Below, in pieces: positions 32,153 to 40,870 of a stretch of DNA of 64,000 bases. The stretch spans positions 32,047 through 96,046 of the forward strand of contig NZ_MPZM01000010.1 of NCBI RefSeq assembly GCF_002936955.1. Direction: 5' to 3'. Each line of letters begins with the position of its first letter. Positions within the stretch are counted from its first letter, which is position 1. The position numbers and the translations under genes were made by a program. Source of the stretch: Oceanisphaera arctica (lineage in GTDB: Bacteria > Pseudomonadota > Gammaproteobacteria > Enterobacterales > Aeromonadaceae). Below the pieces are notes generated by a model. It was not told where the DNA came from, did not search any database, and saw nothing but the letters and a program-made list of their open reading frames with translations.

Positions 32153-32254
32153 TTCAACAGTTGTTACTGTTGTTTACATGGCCACAACATTAGGAGCAGG
32201 GCGGCCATGTCGGTAGCGCCAGTTGGACGCCGTGACTTGGACCACGACATGGCC
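32153..32254. promoter_or_regulatory. tauX upstream region with inverted and direct repeats
   Basis: Contains CAACAG-TTGTTA-CTGTTG (32155-32172), long-range arms GGCCATGTCG (32203-32212) and CGACATGGCC (32245-32254), and between them a direct repeat TTGGAC at 32223 and 32237. TauR in Rhodobacter recognises CTGGAC-type direct repeats, so the TTGGAC pair is a candidate site. Confidence 0.4.
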
Positions 32255-32332
32255 AGCGCCCGGGCACGGCAAAAACGCCGCTGCAGGGCAGCAGATTCAG
32301 CGGGAAATAATAGGGGGGGAACAACAAAAGCA

Positions 32333-32355
32333 GCGGAGCCTGATACAGGCTCCGC
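32333..32355 (-). terminator. Hairpin downstream of GntR gene
   Basis: Perfect ten-base stem GCGGAGCCTG / CAGGCTCCGC with loop ATA, followed on the leftward strand by TGCTTTTGTTGTTCC. A likely terminator of the GntR regulator gene. Confidence 0.65.
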
Positions 32356-32409
32356 ACTCAGGGGAGATTAACGATTATGACCTAACGACGATGGCCTACC
32401 GACTATGGC

Positions 32410-33150
32410 TTAACGACTACGGCCGGGCTTTTTTTTCACCACACCGGAAAACACCACGTGCAGATCGGTAGAAGCGGACTCGTTGTCCAGGTTCAGCTTG
32501 CCCTGGATATGATCCAGGTGCTGGGTCATCATGGCGATGGCTTTGGCTGGGTCACCGGACTCGATGGACTGCAGCAGGGCTTCGTGCTCGTTGAAGGAAC
32601 AGTGCGCCTGATGACCCACTTCGTACTGGGCGATGATCAACGAGGTTTGTGATACAACGCTGCGCTGAAAGTTGAGCAGCGGCGTGTTGTTGGCCATATG
32701 AGCCAACTCCAGATGAAACTCGCCCGACAGGCGAATACCTTTGCCCCGGTCGCCGCGGGCGAAGGCGTCCTGCTCTTCCTGCACCATGGTGCGGATACGT
32801 TGCAGACTCTCGGGCGTGGCGTTCTTCACCGCCAGCTCGATCACCGCCAGCTCCACCACCCGGCGGGCGGCGAAAATCTGGCGGGCCTCTTCCACGCTCG
32901 GTGCCGCCACCACGGCGCCACGGTTGGGTCTGATGCTGACCACCTGCTCGTGCGACAATCGCAGCAGGGCACGGCGAATAATGGTCCGGCTGACGCCGAA
33001 GATTTCGCCCAGGGCTTCTTCGCTCAGCTTGGTTCCCGGCGCCAGCCGCTGTTCGAGAATGGCATCGAAGATATGTTCGTAAACAATATCATCTTGAGTA
33101 TTTGAGCTCGACTTGACGGGTCTTGGCTCCAGTTGACTGAGTGAACTCAT
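32410..33150 (-). CDS. GntR-family regulator with FCD domain
   Basis: A 246-residue regulator. The N-terminal winged helix (residues ~22-85) reads DIVYEHIFDAILEQRLAPGT and EIFGVSRTIIRRALLRL. The C-terminal all-helical FCD ligand domain (~92-215) keeps the metal-ligand pattern with RGKGIRLSGEFHLELAHMA and later NEHEALLQSIESGDPAKA. FCD regulators usually repress catabolic genes and respond to a small carboxylate or intermediate. It lies next to guaD-xdh, and a TCTCGTATACAAT site stands 79-91 bases before its start, so autoregulation and control of purine genes are plausible. The ligand is not known. Confidence 0.88.
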   Translation of the reverse strand: MSSLSQLEPRPVKSSSNTQDDIVYEHIFDAILEQRLAPGTKLSEEALGEIFGVSRTIIRRALLRLSHEQVVSIRPNRGAVVAAPSVEEARQIFAARRVVELAVIELAVKNATPESLQRIRTMVQEEQDAFARGDRGKGIRLSGEFHLELAHMANNTPLLNFQRSVVSQTSLIIAQYEVGHQAHCSFNEHEALLQSIESGDPAKAIAMMTQHLDHIQGKLNLDNESASTDLHVVFSGVVKKKPGRSR

Positions 33151-33228
33151 AGGTTGGATTTCCAGTTAAGGCTGCATTGCCGGAGTTAATCCACCGCAAC
33201 GTTTGCCTGTTAGTTAAATTCTTGCAAT

Positions 33229-33241
33229 CTCGTATACAATC
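33229..33241. promoter_or_regulatory. Putative operator upstream of GntR gene
   Basis: TCGTATACAATC, a one-mismatch form of the TTGTATACAA palindrome at 5572-5583, placed 79-91 bases upstream of the GntR start codon. Confidence 0.5.
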
Positions 33242-33296
33242 TTACTGCGTTTTGCGCGATACGACAGCCGTAATAGTCAAGACTGTGACTGAACAC

Positions 33297-33323
33297 AAAA
33301 AACGCCCGAAATGGGCGTTTTTT
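33297..33323 (-). terminator. Terminator after guaD
   Basis: A run, stem AACGCCC / GGGCGTT with loop GAAAT, then a seven-base T run. It ends the leftward xdhA-xdhB-xdhC-guaD transcript and could work on both strands. Confidence 0.88.
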
Positions 33324-33367
33324 TACATCACAACCGTATCGAGCCTCGATTAGGGCTTGACGGGGTC

Positions 33368-34672
33368 TTAACGCCGACGGTAACGGCAATCCCCGTAAAT
33401 GTAGGTTTCGGCGATCACTCGGTCGTCGCCGAGCATCATCAGCACGAATAATTGTTCGAACAAATTGTGAGCATTTTTCATGCGACTCTGGATCAGGGGG
33501 GTGGCATGAAGATCCAGCACCAGGAAATCCGCTTCCTTGCCGACCTCGAGGTTACCGATGCTGTCGTCCAGTCTGAGCGCTCGGGCGCCGCCCAGAGTGG
33601 CCAGATACAGCGCCTTCAACGGATGCAGCTTGTGCTGCTGCAACTGCTGGATCTTGTAGGCCTCGGCGATGGTCTGCAGCATGGAGAAACTGGTGCCGCC
33701 ACCCACATCGGTGCCCAGGCCGACCCGGATTTGATGCCCTTCCATCTCTGGCAGATCGAACAGTCCCGAACCCAGAAACAGATTGGAGGTGGGGCAGAAG
33801 GAAATGACCGAGTCGGTCTCCCCCATGCGCTCGCATTCCTCCTGTTCCAGGTGCACCGCATGGGCAAATACCGAACGTTCACCCAGCAGACCGAAGTGGT
33901 CATACACATCCAGATAGCCCTTGCGCTCGGGAAACAGCTCCCTGACCCACTCGATTTCCTGCTTGTTCTCGGACAGGTGGGTCTGCAGGTAGACACCTTC
34001 GTATTCCTGCAGCAGTCTACCGGCCATGCTCAGCTGCTCGGCGGTACTGGTGGGCGCGAAACGCGGTGTCACCGCATAGAGCTGACGCCCCTTGTTGTGC
34101 CAGCGCTCGATCAAATCTTTGCTGTCGACATAGCTCGACTCGGGGGTGTCGAGCAGATAGTCGGGGGCATGTCGGTCCATCATCACCTTGCCGGCGATCA
34201 TGCGCATGTTGCGTTTGTCCGACTCGCTGAAAAACGCCTCCACCGACGCCTTGTGTACGGTGCCGAACACCATGGCGGTGGTGGTGCCGTTGCGCAGCAG
34301 CTCATCCAGGAAGAAGCTAGCTACTCGACGCGCGTGCTCGGGATCGGCAAACTTGCGCTCTTCCGGAAAGGTATAGTTGTTCAGCCAGTCGAGCAGCTGC
34401 TCGCCATAAGAGGCGATCATCTCGGTCTGGGGGAAATGGATATGGGTATCGATAAAGCCGGCGGTGATCAGCTTGTTTTCAAAGCGGATCACCTCGATGT
34501 TCGCCGGCTGGCGCGCCAGTACCTCTTCGGCCGGGCCAATATCGCTGATATGGCCGTCGGCCACCACCAGCACGCCGTCTTCATGATAGGCATAACTGGC
34601 ATCCAGCCCGACCAGGGCCGGATCGGCCAGACTATGCAGAATGGCGGCGCGATACGCAGTCGCTTGCGTCAT
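33368..34672 (-). CDS. guaD: Guanine deaminase
   Basis: A 434-residue amidohydrolase that deaminates guanine to xanthine, feeding xanthine dehydrogenase. The metal-binding opening FIDTHIHFPQTEMIASYG lies at 73-90 (His77, His79). Guanine-deaminase landmarks follow: LLDWLNNYTFPEERKF near 92, QTHLSENKQEIEWV near 230 and GLGTDVGGGTSFSM near 325 with the catalytic Asp. Length and sequence match bacterial GuaD. It is the last gene of the xdh operon, 30 bases after xdhC. Confidence 0.95.
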   Translation of the reverse strand: MTQATAYRAAILHSLADPALVGLDASYAYHEDGVLVVADGHISDIGPAEEVLARQPANIEVIRFENKLITAGFIDTHIHFPQTEMIASYGEQLLDWLNNYTFPEERKFADPEHARRVASFFLDELLRNGTTTAMVFGTVHKASVEAFFSESDKRNMRMIAGKVMMDRHAPDYLLDTPESSYVDSKDLIERWHNKGRQLYAVTPRFAPTSTAEQLSMAGRLLQEYEGVYLQTHLSENKQEIEWVRELFPERKGYLDVYDHFGLLGERSVFAHAVHLEQEECERMGETDSVISFCPTSNLFLGSGLFDLPEMEGHQIRVGLGTDVGGGTSFSMLQTIAEAYKIQQLQQHKLHPLKALYLATLGGARALRLDDSIGNLEVGKEADFLVLDLHATPLIQSRMKNAHNLFEQLFVLMMLGDDRVIAETYIYGDCRYRRR

Positions 34673-34702
34673 GTGAAGGCTTCTCCTTGAAGATTCGTAT
34701 GG

Positions 34703-35548
34703 TTATGGTCGTACCGAGGCTGGCTCATCGGCCACTGCTTTCCGCTCATCCGCGGGGGTGCCGGTAGCCGCTTTCACCGGCTGCTGATAGGCGGCGATCA
34801 ACTCGCCAGCCACCGACACCGCGATTTCCGCCGGGTGCTTTCCGGTCACCTCGGGCAGGCCGATGGGGCAGATCATCCGGGCCAGCGCCGCCTCGTCGAA
34901 GCCCCGCTCTTTCAGCTTGTAATCGAAACGCTTGCGCTTGGTGCGCGAGCCGATGACACCGAAATAACGGGCATCCCCACGCTTGAGAATGCGGGCACAC
35001 AGCTCCAGATCGAGCTGATGGTTGTGGGTCATCACCAGATAGAAGCTGCCGGCGGGCTGACTGTCTATCTCGGCGACCGGATCCTCGCTCACTAGTTTGG
35101 TCACACCGGAGGGCTGCTCGACGGGAAACTCAGACTCCCGCTCATCTATCCAGGTAATGCGAAACGGCAGCGTCGCCAGTATGTGCACCAATGCCTTGGC
35201 CACATGACCGGCGCCGAACAGCACCAGATGGTGACGCGCCCGCACCACCGGCTCCAGCATGATGGTGGCCATGCCGCCGCAGCACTGGCCCAGGCTGGCG
35301 CCCAGATTAAATCGTTCCACCTTCATCTGTTGCTCACCCTGCATCAACATGTCTCGCGCCAGCTTCAGCGCCTTGTATTCCAGATGGCCGCCGCCGATGG
35401 TGGCGTAGCAGCCCTGCTCGGTGACCAGCATCTTGGTGCCGCTGTCACGAGGGGTAGAGCCCTTGTGCTCTACTACCGTGACCAGCACGCAGGGTTCGCT
35501 CCTGCGTTCCAGCTCGGCCAGCACCTGAATCCAGTTGTCCTTGAACAT
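34703..35548 (-). CDS. xdhC: Xanthine dehydrogenase accessory protein XdhC
   Basis: A 281-residue chaperone that binds and sulfurates the molybdenum cofactor and hands it to XdhB. ATG 35548 was chosen for the AGAGGTGAAGTT site; the open frame runs on upstream through a repeat. N-terminal XdhC_CoxI features: CVLVTVVEHKGSTPRDSGTK with GSTPR near 30, GGGHLEYKAL near 53 and LGQCCGGMATI with paired Cys near 90. The C-terminal Rossmann part has LFGAGHVAKAL near 112 and YFGVIGSRTKRKRF near 200. A pair of palindromic repeats separates it from xdhB. Confidence 0.93.
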   Translation of the reverse strand: MFKDNWIQVLAELERRSEPCVLVTVVEHKGSTPRDSGTKMLVTEQGCYATIGGGHLEYKALKLARDMLMQGEQQMKVERFNLGASLGQCCGGMATIMLEPVVRARHHLVLFGAGHVAKALVHILATLPFRITWIDERESEFPVEQPSGVTKLVSEDPVAEIDSQPAGSFYLVMTHNHQLDLELCARILKRGDARYFGVIGSRTKRKRFDYKLKERGFDEAALARMICPIGLPEVTGKHPAEIAVSVAGELIAAYQQPVKAATGTPADERKAVADEPASVRP

Positions 35549-35598
35549 AACTTCACCTCTACTACCAAAAGCGAGCGTTGGCTTTACTCCACAAAGGG

Positions 35599-35707
35599 CA
35601 TCGGCCAAAGGGCCAGCTCCGCCGACTCGCCGTAAACCCATCCTTGGGGGCTCCGTCGCGCCATCCCTGGCACGAAGGGTCGGCCGAGCAGATCCCTTTG
35701 CCCTCCT
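35599..35707 (-). repeat. Interspersed palindromic repeat, copy B
   Basis: Reverse-complement copy of the element at 21-133, with the shared blocks AAAGGGATCTGCTC, CCATCCCTGGC-type centre and ACGGCGAGTCGGCGGAGC. It lies in the xdhB-xdhC gap, inside a leftward operon, directly upstream of xdhC. Confidence 0.75.
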
Positions 35708-35760
35708 CTTGGTATCGGAGCCGCCTGTTGCTCTTGTCCGCTGGCGACTCTAAATGTCAA

Positions 35761-35873
35761 AAAGAGGCAACAGGGATTGCCTCGGCCGACCATCACATGC
35801 CATGGATGGCATGTGTAAGCATTACAGGGAGGTACTTGTAGCGGGTCGGAGGAGGCAACCCTGTTGTCTCTTT
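35761..35873 (+). repeat. Interspersed palindromic repeat, copy C
   Basis: A diverged copy with the same architecture: outer arms AAAGAGGCAACAGGGATTGC and GCAACCCTGTTGTCTCTTT are inverted, and the centre is CACATGCC-ATGGAT-GGCATGTG. GGCCGACCATC and CAGGGAGG are shared with copy A. It ends 14 bases from the xdhB stop codon and is oriented opposite to copy B. Confidence 0.7.
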
Positions 35874-35887
35874 AGCACCCGCGTCTG

Positions 35888-38284
35888 CTACTTGACCAGC
35901 ACATCCTCGGTCACGGCTTCGTCCTGCTCCACCAGTGCCTGCATCTGCTCTACCGCCCACAGCACTCGCTCGGGGGTGGCGGGCGAGTCCATGTGCGGAT
36001 ATTTCTTGTAATCCGACACGCTGGCCACCGCGTCTTTCAACGCACACCACACCGAGATACCGAGCATGAAGGGCGGCTCGCCCACTGCCTTGGAATGAAA
36101 TACGGTGTCTTCCGGGTTCTTGCGGTTTTCCACCAGCTTGACCCGGAAGTCCAGGGGCGTATCGGCCACCGCCGGTATTTTGTACCCCGCCGGGCCGTTG
36201 GTCATCAGCTTGCCCTTGTCGTTCCACACCAGCTCTTCGGTAGTCAGCCAGCCCACACCCTGAATAAAGGCGCCTTCGACCTGACCGATGTCGATGGCCG
36301 GGTTCAGCGAGTCACCCACGTCGTGCAGTATGTCGGCGCGCAATATCTTGTATTCGCCGGTCAGGGTATCCACCACCACCTCGGCACAGGCGGCGCCGTA
36401 GGCGAAGTAGTAGAAGGGACAGCCAGAGCCGGTGGCGTGATCGTAATAGATCTTCGGAGTCTTGTAGAAACCGGTGCTCGACAGGGAAATCTGGTTGAAG
36501 TACGCCAGCTGCACGAATTCCTGAAACGACAATATCTGGTTGCGAACCCGCACGAAGTTGTTCTTGAACACCACCTCTTCCGGGCTGACCTGAAAGTGAC
36601 CGGCCGCCCAGTCGATCAGGCGCTGCTTGATGATCTGCGCCGCATTCTGCGCCGCCTTGCCGTTCAGATCCGTACCGCTGGACGCAGCCGTGGGCGAGGT
36701 GTTGGGCACCTTGTCGGTATTGGTGGCGGTGATCTGGATACGATCAATATCCACCTGAAACTCTTCCGCCACTATCTGGGCCACCTTGATGTTCAGCCCC
36801 TGCCCCATCTCGGTACCACCGTGGTTAAGATGGATGCTGCCGTCGGTGTAGATGTGCACCAGGGCGCCGGCCTGGTTGAGGAAGGTGGCAGTGAAGGAAA
36901 TGCCGAACTTCACCGGGGTGATGGCGATGCCCTTCTTCAGGATCGGGCTCTGGGCGTTGAAGGCCTTGATCGCCTCGCGACGGCTGGCGTATTCGGAAGA
37001 TAGCTCCAGATCCGCCACCATCTCATGAATGATGTTGTGCTCCACCGGCTGGTGATAGTGGGTGACGTTACGTGAGTCCTTTCCGTAGAAGTTGATCTTG
37101 CGGATCTCCAACGGATCCTTACCCAGATAAGACGCTATCTCGTCCATCACATGCTCGATCGTCATCATGCCCTGGGGACCACCGAAACCACGATAGGCGG
37201 TGTTGGAGGCTGTGTTGGTCTTGCAACGATGGCCGATCACGGTGGCGTCGCCCAGATAATAGGCGTTATCCGAGTGGAACATGGCGCGGTCGACAATCGA
37301 GGACGACAAATCCGGCGAGTAGCCGCAGTTACCGGCGACGATGATTTCCGACGCCTCGATGCGGCCGCTATCGTCGAAACCAATCTTGTACTGGTTGAAG
37401 AAGGGATGACGCTTGCCGGTCATCATCATGTCTTCGACCCTTGGCAGGCGCATCTTGGTGGGACGACCGGTGAGGCGCGCCACTACCGCCGCCATGCAGG
37501 CGGGGCCGGCGGCCTGGGTTTCCTTGCCGCCGAAGCCGCCGCCCATGCGGCGCATGTCGATCACGACTTTGTGCATCGGCACGTCCAGCACGCTGGCTAC
37601 CAGCTTCTGTATCTCGGTCGGATTCTGGCTGGAGGTAAACACCATCATGCCGCCGTCTTCGGTGGGCACCACGGAACTGACCTGGGTTTCCAGATAGAAG
37701 TGTTCCTGGCCGCCGATATGCAGACTGCCTTCGATCACATGCCTGGCATTCTTGAGTCCGGCGGCGGAGTCGCCGCGCTGCTGCTTGTGGCTCTCGGTCA
37801 GGAACAGTTCTTTTTTCAGCGACTCTTCCACCGACAGCACCGCCGGCAGATCTTCATATTCGACGATGGCGGCCATGGCCGCCTTGCGCGCGGTTTCCAG
37901 ATCTTTCGCCGCCACCGCCAGTATCGGCTGGCCGACGTATTCGACCTTGCCGTCCGCCAGCAGCGGATCGCCGGCCAGAATGGGGCCGATATCCAGCTCG
38001 CCGGGCACGTCTTCGGCGGTAATGGCGATGGTCACACCGTCAAACTGGTAACAGGGGCCGACATCGAGTTTGGTGATGCGGGCGTGGGCTCGTTCCGACA
38101 GCCGCGCATAGAGATGCAGCTGATTGGGAAATTCGAGCCGATCATCGATGTACTGGGCCTCGCCAGCCACCTGCATGGCGGCGCTGTCATGCGGCACGCT
38201 CTTGCCCACACCGGTTTGCAGGCTTTGTTTGACCCGCGCCATCATCTCGTCGATGGTGAGTGTGTTCAGTTGTTTGTTAGACAT
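35888..38284 (-). CDS. xdhB: Xanthine dehydrogenase, molybdopterin-binding subunit
   Basis: A 798-residue large subunit of the bacterial two-subunit xanthine dehydrogenase, which oxidises hypoxanthine and xanthine to urate. The N-terminal VGKSVPHDSAAMQVAGEAQYIDD is typical. Moco-domain landmarks: MRRMGGGFGGKETQAAG near 245 (the GGFGGKE loop), RGFGGPQGMMTIEHVMDEIA near 355, and GTEMGQGLNIKVAQI near 495. The catalytic Glu region is AVGEPPFMLG near 745. Its start overlaps the end of xdhA by eight bases, indicating coupled translation. It partners XdhA and is matured by XdhC. Confidence 0.96.
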   Translation of the reverse strand: MSNKQLNTLTIDEMMARVKQSLQTGVGKSVPHDSAAMQVAGEAQYIDDRLEFPNQLHLYARLSERAHARITKLDVGPCYQFDGVTIAITAEDVPGELDIGPILAGDPLLADGKVEYVGQPILAVAAKDLETARKAAMAAIVEYEDLPAVLSVEESLKKELFLTESHKQQRGDSAAGLKNARHVIEGSLHIGGQEHFYLETQVSSVVPTEDGGMMVFTSSQNPTEIQKLVASVLDVPMHKVVIDMRRMGGGFGGKETQAAGPACMAAVVARLTGRPTKMRLPRVEDMMMTGKRHPFFNQYKIGFDDSGRIEASEIIVAGNCGYSPDLSSSIVDRAMFHSDNAYYLGDATVIGHRCKTNTASNTAYRGFGGPQGMMTIEHVMDEIASYLGKDPLEIRKINFYGKDSRNVTHYHQPVEHNIIHEMVADLELSSEYASRREAIKAFNAQSPILKKGIAITPVKFGISFTATFLNQAGALVHIYTDGSIHLNHGGTEMGQGLNIKVAQIVAEEFQVDIDRIQITATNTDKVPNTSPTAASSGTDLNGKAAQNAAQIIKQRLIDWAAGHFQVSPEEVVFKNNFVRVRNQILSFQEFVQLAYFNQISLSSTGFYKTPKIYYDHATGSGCPFYYFAYGAACAEVVVDTLTGEYKILRADILHDVGDSLNPAIDIGQVEGAFIQGVGWLTTEELVWNDKGKLMTNGPAGYKIPAVADTPLDFRVKLVENRKNPEDTVFHSKAVGEPPFMLGISVWCALKDAVASVSDYKKYPHMDSPATPERVLWAVEQMQALVEQDEAVTEDVLVK

Positions 38285-39722
38285 AAGACGTCACCCTGGT
38301 TTCCAGTTTCAGACTCTGCTGCTCGATAAAAAACTTGTAGAGCAGGTTGGTGGCGGTTTTGCTGCGGTATTCCTTGCTGGCCCGAAAGTCGGACAGCGGC
38401 TCGAAATCACCGGTCAGCGCCTTCATCGCCGCCTTGACGGTGGCATGATTCCAGGGCTGTCCGATCAGCGCCTGCTCGCAGGCCGCGGCTCTTTTCGGTA
38501 CCGCCGCCATGCCGCCGAAGCCGATGCGGGCGTCGGTCACAATGCCGTCTTCAATGGTCAGATTGAAGGCGCCACACACCGCAGAGATATCGTCATCCAA
38601 TCGTTTAGACAGCTTGTAGACCCTGAAGTGCTGATTGGCCACCGGCTTGGGCACTATCACCTTTTCGATGAATTCGCCTTCTTCCTGGGCGGTCACCTTG
38701 TAACTCAGGAAATATTCTTCGATGGGCAGCTCGCGCACCTTGTCACCCTTGCGCAAAACCAGCCGGGCGTTCAGGGCCATCAGTACCGGCGGCGCATCGC
38801 CGATGGGTGAGGCGTTACCTATGTTGCCGCCCAGGGTGCCCTGGTTGCGGATCTGCAGGGAGGCAAATCGGTGCAGCAGTTCACCGAAGTCGGGAAAGAC
38901 GCGGCTCAGGGCCTCATAGCTGTCGCTCAGACTACGGGCGGCGCCGATCACCAGCCGGTGTTCGTCTTCTTCCAGCTGTTTCATGTCGGCCACGTTGCCC
39001 ACATAAATCATCTTCGGCAGCTCGCGGTAGAACTGGGTCACTTCCAGCGCCAGATCGGTACCGCCGGCCAGCAGACGGGCATCCGGGTGCTGCACCAGCA
39101 GCGACGCCAGCTCATCGCTGGAAGTGGGCGAGTAGCATACATTGCCGTTTCCGTTAAGGGTAATCAGAGTGTCTGTCTGGATCTGATCGAGCCGGGCCAG
39201 TACCTCTGCCTCGTAGCGGGAGAAGTCATCGGCCAGCTGCGGCTGCTCGGCGATGGTTCTGGCGGCATCGACGATGGGGCGATAACCGGTGCAGCGGCAC
39301 AGGTTGCCGGCCAGGGCTTCGAGAATATCGTGCTTGTCCGCCGAGGGCTTGTTTTTGCTGAGCGCAAACATCGACATGATAAAGCCGGGGGTACAGAAGC
39401 CACACTGGGAGCCATGAAAGTCCACCATCGCCTGCTGTACCGGATGCAGACTGCCGTCTTTCGACTTGAGATCTTCCACCGTGATCAGCTGCTTGCCGTG
39501 CAGTGTCGAGACAAAGGTCAGGCAGGAGTTCACCGTTTGATAACGAATGTGATCCCCTTCCCGCTCACCCAGCACCACGGTGCAGGCACCGCAGTCGCCG
39601 GACGCACACCCTTCCTTGGTACCGGTTTTACCCACACGGGTACGCAGATAATTGAGCACCGTCATGTTTGGCGAAAGGTCTTGCTCCTCCCGCATCTCCT
39701 GGTTAAGCAGAAACTTAATCAA
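38277..39722 (-). CDS. xdhA: Xanthine dehydrogenase, FeS/FAD subunit
   Basis: A 481-residue small subunit. The N-terminal plant-type [2Fe-2S] cluster is EGCASGDCGACTVV with C39, C44, C47 and C67. The second cluster uses SQCGFCTPGF (C107, C110) and CRCTGYRP (C142, C144). The FAD domain covers about 190-365 (LLAGGTDLALEVTQ and GTLGGNIGNASPIGD), and the C-terminal CO-dehydrogenase-like flavin domain ~375-475. It passes electrons from the molybdenum site of XdhB to NAD+. It is the first gene of the xdhA-xdhB-xdhC-guaD operon. Confidence 0.96.
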   Translation of the reverse strand: MIKFLLNQEMREEQDLSPNMTVLNYLRTRVGKTGTKEGCASGDCGACTVVLGEREGDHIRYQTVNSCLTFVSTLHGKQLITVEDLKSKDGSLHPVQQAMVDFHGSQCGFCTPGFIMSMFALSKNKPSADKHDILEALAGNLCRCTGYRPIVDAARTIAEQPQLADDFSRYEAEVLARLDQIQTDTLITLNGNGNVCYSPTSSDELASLLVQHPDARLLAGGTDLALEVTQFYRELPKMIYVGNVADMKQLEEDEHRLVIGAARSLSDSYEALSRVFPDFGELLHRFASLQIRNQGTLGGNIGNASPIGDAPPVLMALNARLVLRKGDKVRELPIEEYFLSYKVTAQEEGEFIEKVIVPKPVANQHFRVYKLSKRLDDDISAVCGAFNLTIEDGIVTDARIGFGGMAAVPKRAAACEQALIGQPWNHATVKAAMKALTGDFEPLSDFRASKEYRSKTATNLLYKFFIEQQSLKLETRVTSYV

Positions 39723-40055
39723 GGCTTGCCTCCTTCAGCGAATACACTGCACACATTGCCGACCACCGGTGGTGGTAGTATCTTTACGTGTAATTAAAGT
39801 AAAACCTGACTAACGAGTCAACAAATATTTTACCGCCGGATAACCTGAATGTTGCATCAGGTCGTTAATCGATTGTCATCACTGGATATTCAGCAACCAT
39901 GAGTACTGGTTACGGCGGCGAGTTTTTTCGCCCTTTATATAAAGTGTAGCGGGAACGGCGCCGGATAATGGAGGGGGAAAATAAGTCACGGCAACGGAAG
40001 AAAGTGACGTCAGCTACAAGGTACTGACGTCATCAAGATGGAAGGTGGCTCGTCG
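39723..40055 (-). promoter_or_regulatory. xdhA upstream region
   Basis: 333 bases between xdhA and the end of the TetR gene. It is AT-rich near xdhA and presumably holds its promoter. No TTGTATACAA-like palindrome was seen here, unlike upstream of the other purine-linked genes. No gene. Confidence 0.5.
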
Positions 40056-40676
40056 TCAGGTCGTGGGCAAGGATTGCACCTCACAGCCCCCAATCACCAG
40101 CCGGGTGATCAGCTGGGCGGCCCGCTCAAAGTCCTGATCATCCAGCTCTTCCTTACCTAGCGCCATGGTGATCTGCCAGTTGAAGTCCGCATAGGTCTGG
40201 GTTGAGGCCCAGATGGCAAACAGCAGATGATGGGCATCGACCGGTGCCATCAGTCCCTGCCCCATCCAGTCGGTCAGCTTGGCGCTCAGGGTGCGGGTCT
40301 GTTCGCTCAGTCGTGCAATGATGTCTTCCGGCAGATGCGGAGCCCCATGCATGATTTCATTGGCAAAGACCTTGGAGGCATAGGGGTAGTCTTTCGATAT
40401 CATCAGTTTGGATTTGATATAGGCAGTCAGCGCCATGACCGGATCCCGATACTCGATAAAGGGCGCCGAGGCCACCAGCAGAGGCTCGGTGACACTTTCG
40501 AGCACGGCGCGATAGAGTTTTTCCTTACTGCCGAAGTAATAGTAGATATTGGGTTTCGGCAGTTCGGCCAGTTCGGCAATGGCCGCCGTCTTGGTGGCCG
40601 CGTAACCGTTTTCGGCAAATACACGGCTGGCGGCACGGATGATGATTTCTTCGTTTTTAGCTCTGATCCGGGACAT
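40056..40676 (-). CDS. TetR-family regulator, RutR-like
   Basis: A 206-residue TetR repressor with a helix-turn-helix at about 8-55 (IRAASRVFAENGYAATKTAAIAELAELPKPNIYYYFGSK, recognised by NIYYYFGSKEKLY). The C-terminal ligand domain resembles that of E. coli RutR: KLMISKDYPYASKVFANEIMHGAP and HHLLFAIWASTQTYADFNWQ line up with RLKLEVSRDYPQASRLF and HLIFMIWASTQHYADF. RutR senses uracil and thymine; here, beside the xdh genes, a purine or pyrimidine ligand is likely but unproven. The start at ATG 40676 is preferred; an ATG at 40700 would add eight residues and neither has a strong ribosome binding site. Confidence 0.85.
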   Translation of the reverse strand: MSRIRAKNEEIIIRAASRVFAENGYAATKTAAIAELAELPKPNIYYYFGSKEKLYRAVLESVTEPLLVASAPFIEYRDPVMALTAYIKSKLMISKDYPYASKVFANEIMHGAPHLPEDIIARLSEQTRTLSAKLTDWMGQGLMAPVDAHHLLFAIWASTQTYADFNWQITMALGKEELDDQDFERAAQLITRLVIGGCEVQSLPTT

Positions 40677-40763
40677 ACTGATTTTCAGGCTCCAGGCCAT
40701 AAAATAAGAAGTAATATTGACTAACCATACCCGAGTTCGGGCTGGAATTCGGCAGAAAAGCGC

Positions 40764-40790
40764 AAAAAAAGCGCCCACACAAGTGGGCGC
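40764..40790 (-). terminator. Terminator of the GlcG/HbpS-like gene
   Basis: Stem GCGCCCAC / GTGGGCGC with loop ACAA, ending in seven T on the leftward strand. It separates the GlcG/HbpS-like gene from the TetR gene. Confidence 0.88.
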
Positions 40791-40870
40791 TGAAAAATGA
40801 GTAACCAAGGTTACCCCTCGACCAAAACAACAGGTTTACTAACTAAGCCTTCACTACATGAACCGAAAGC

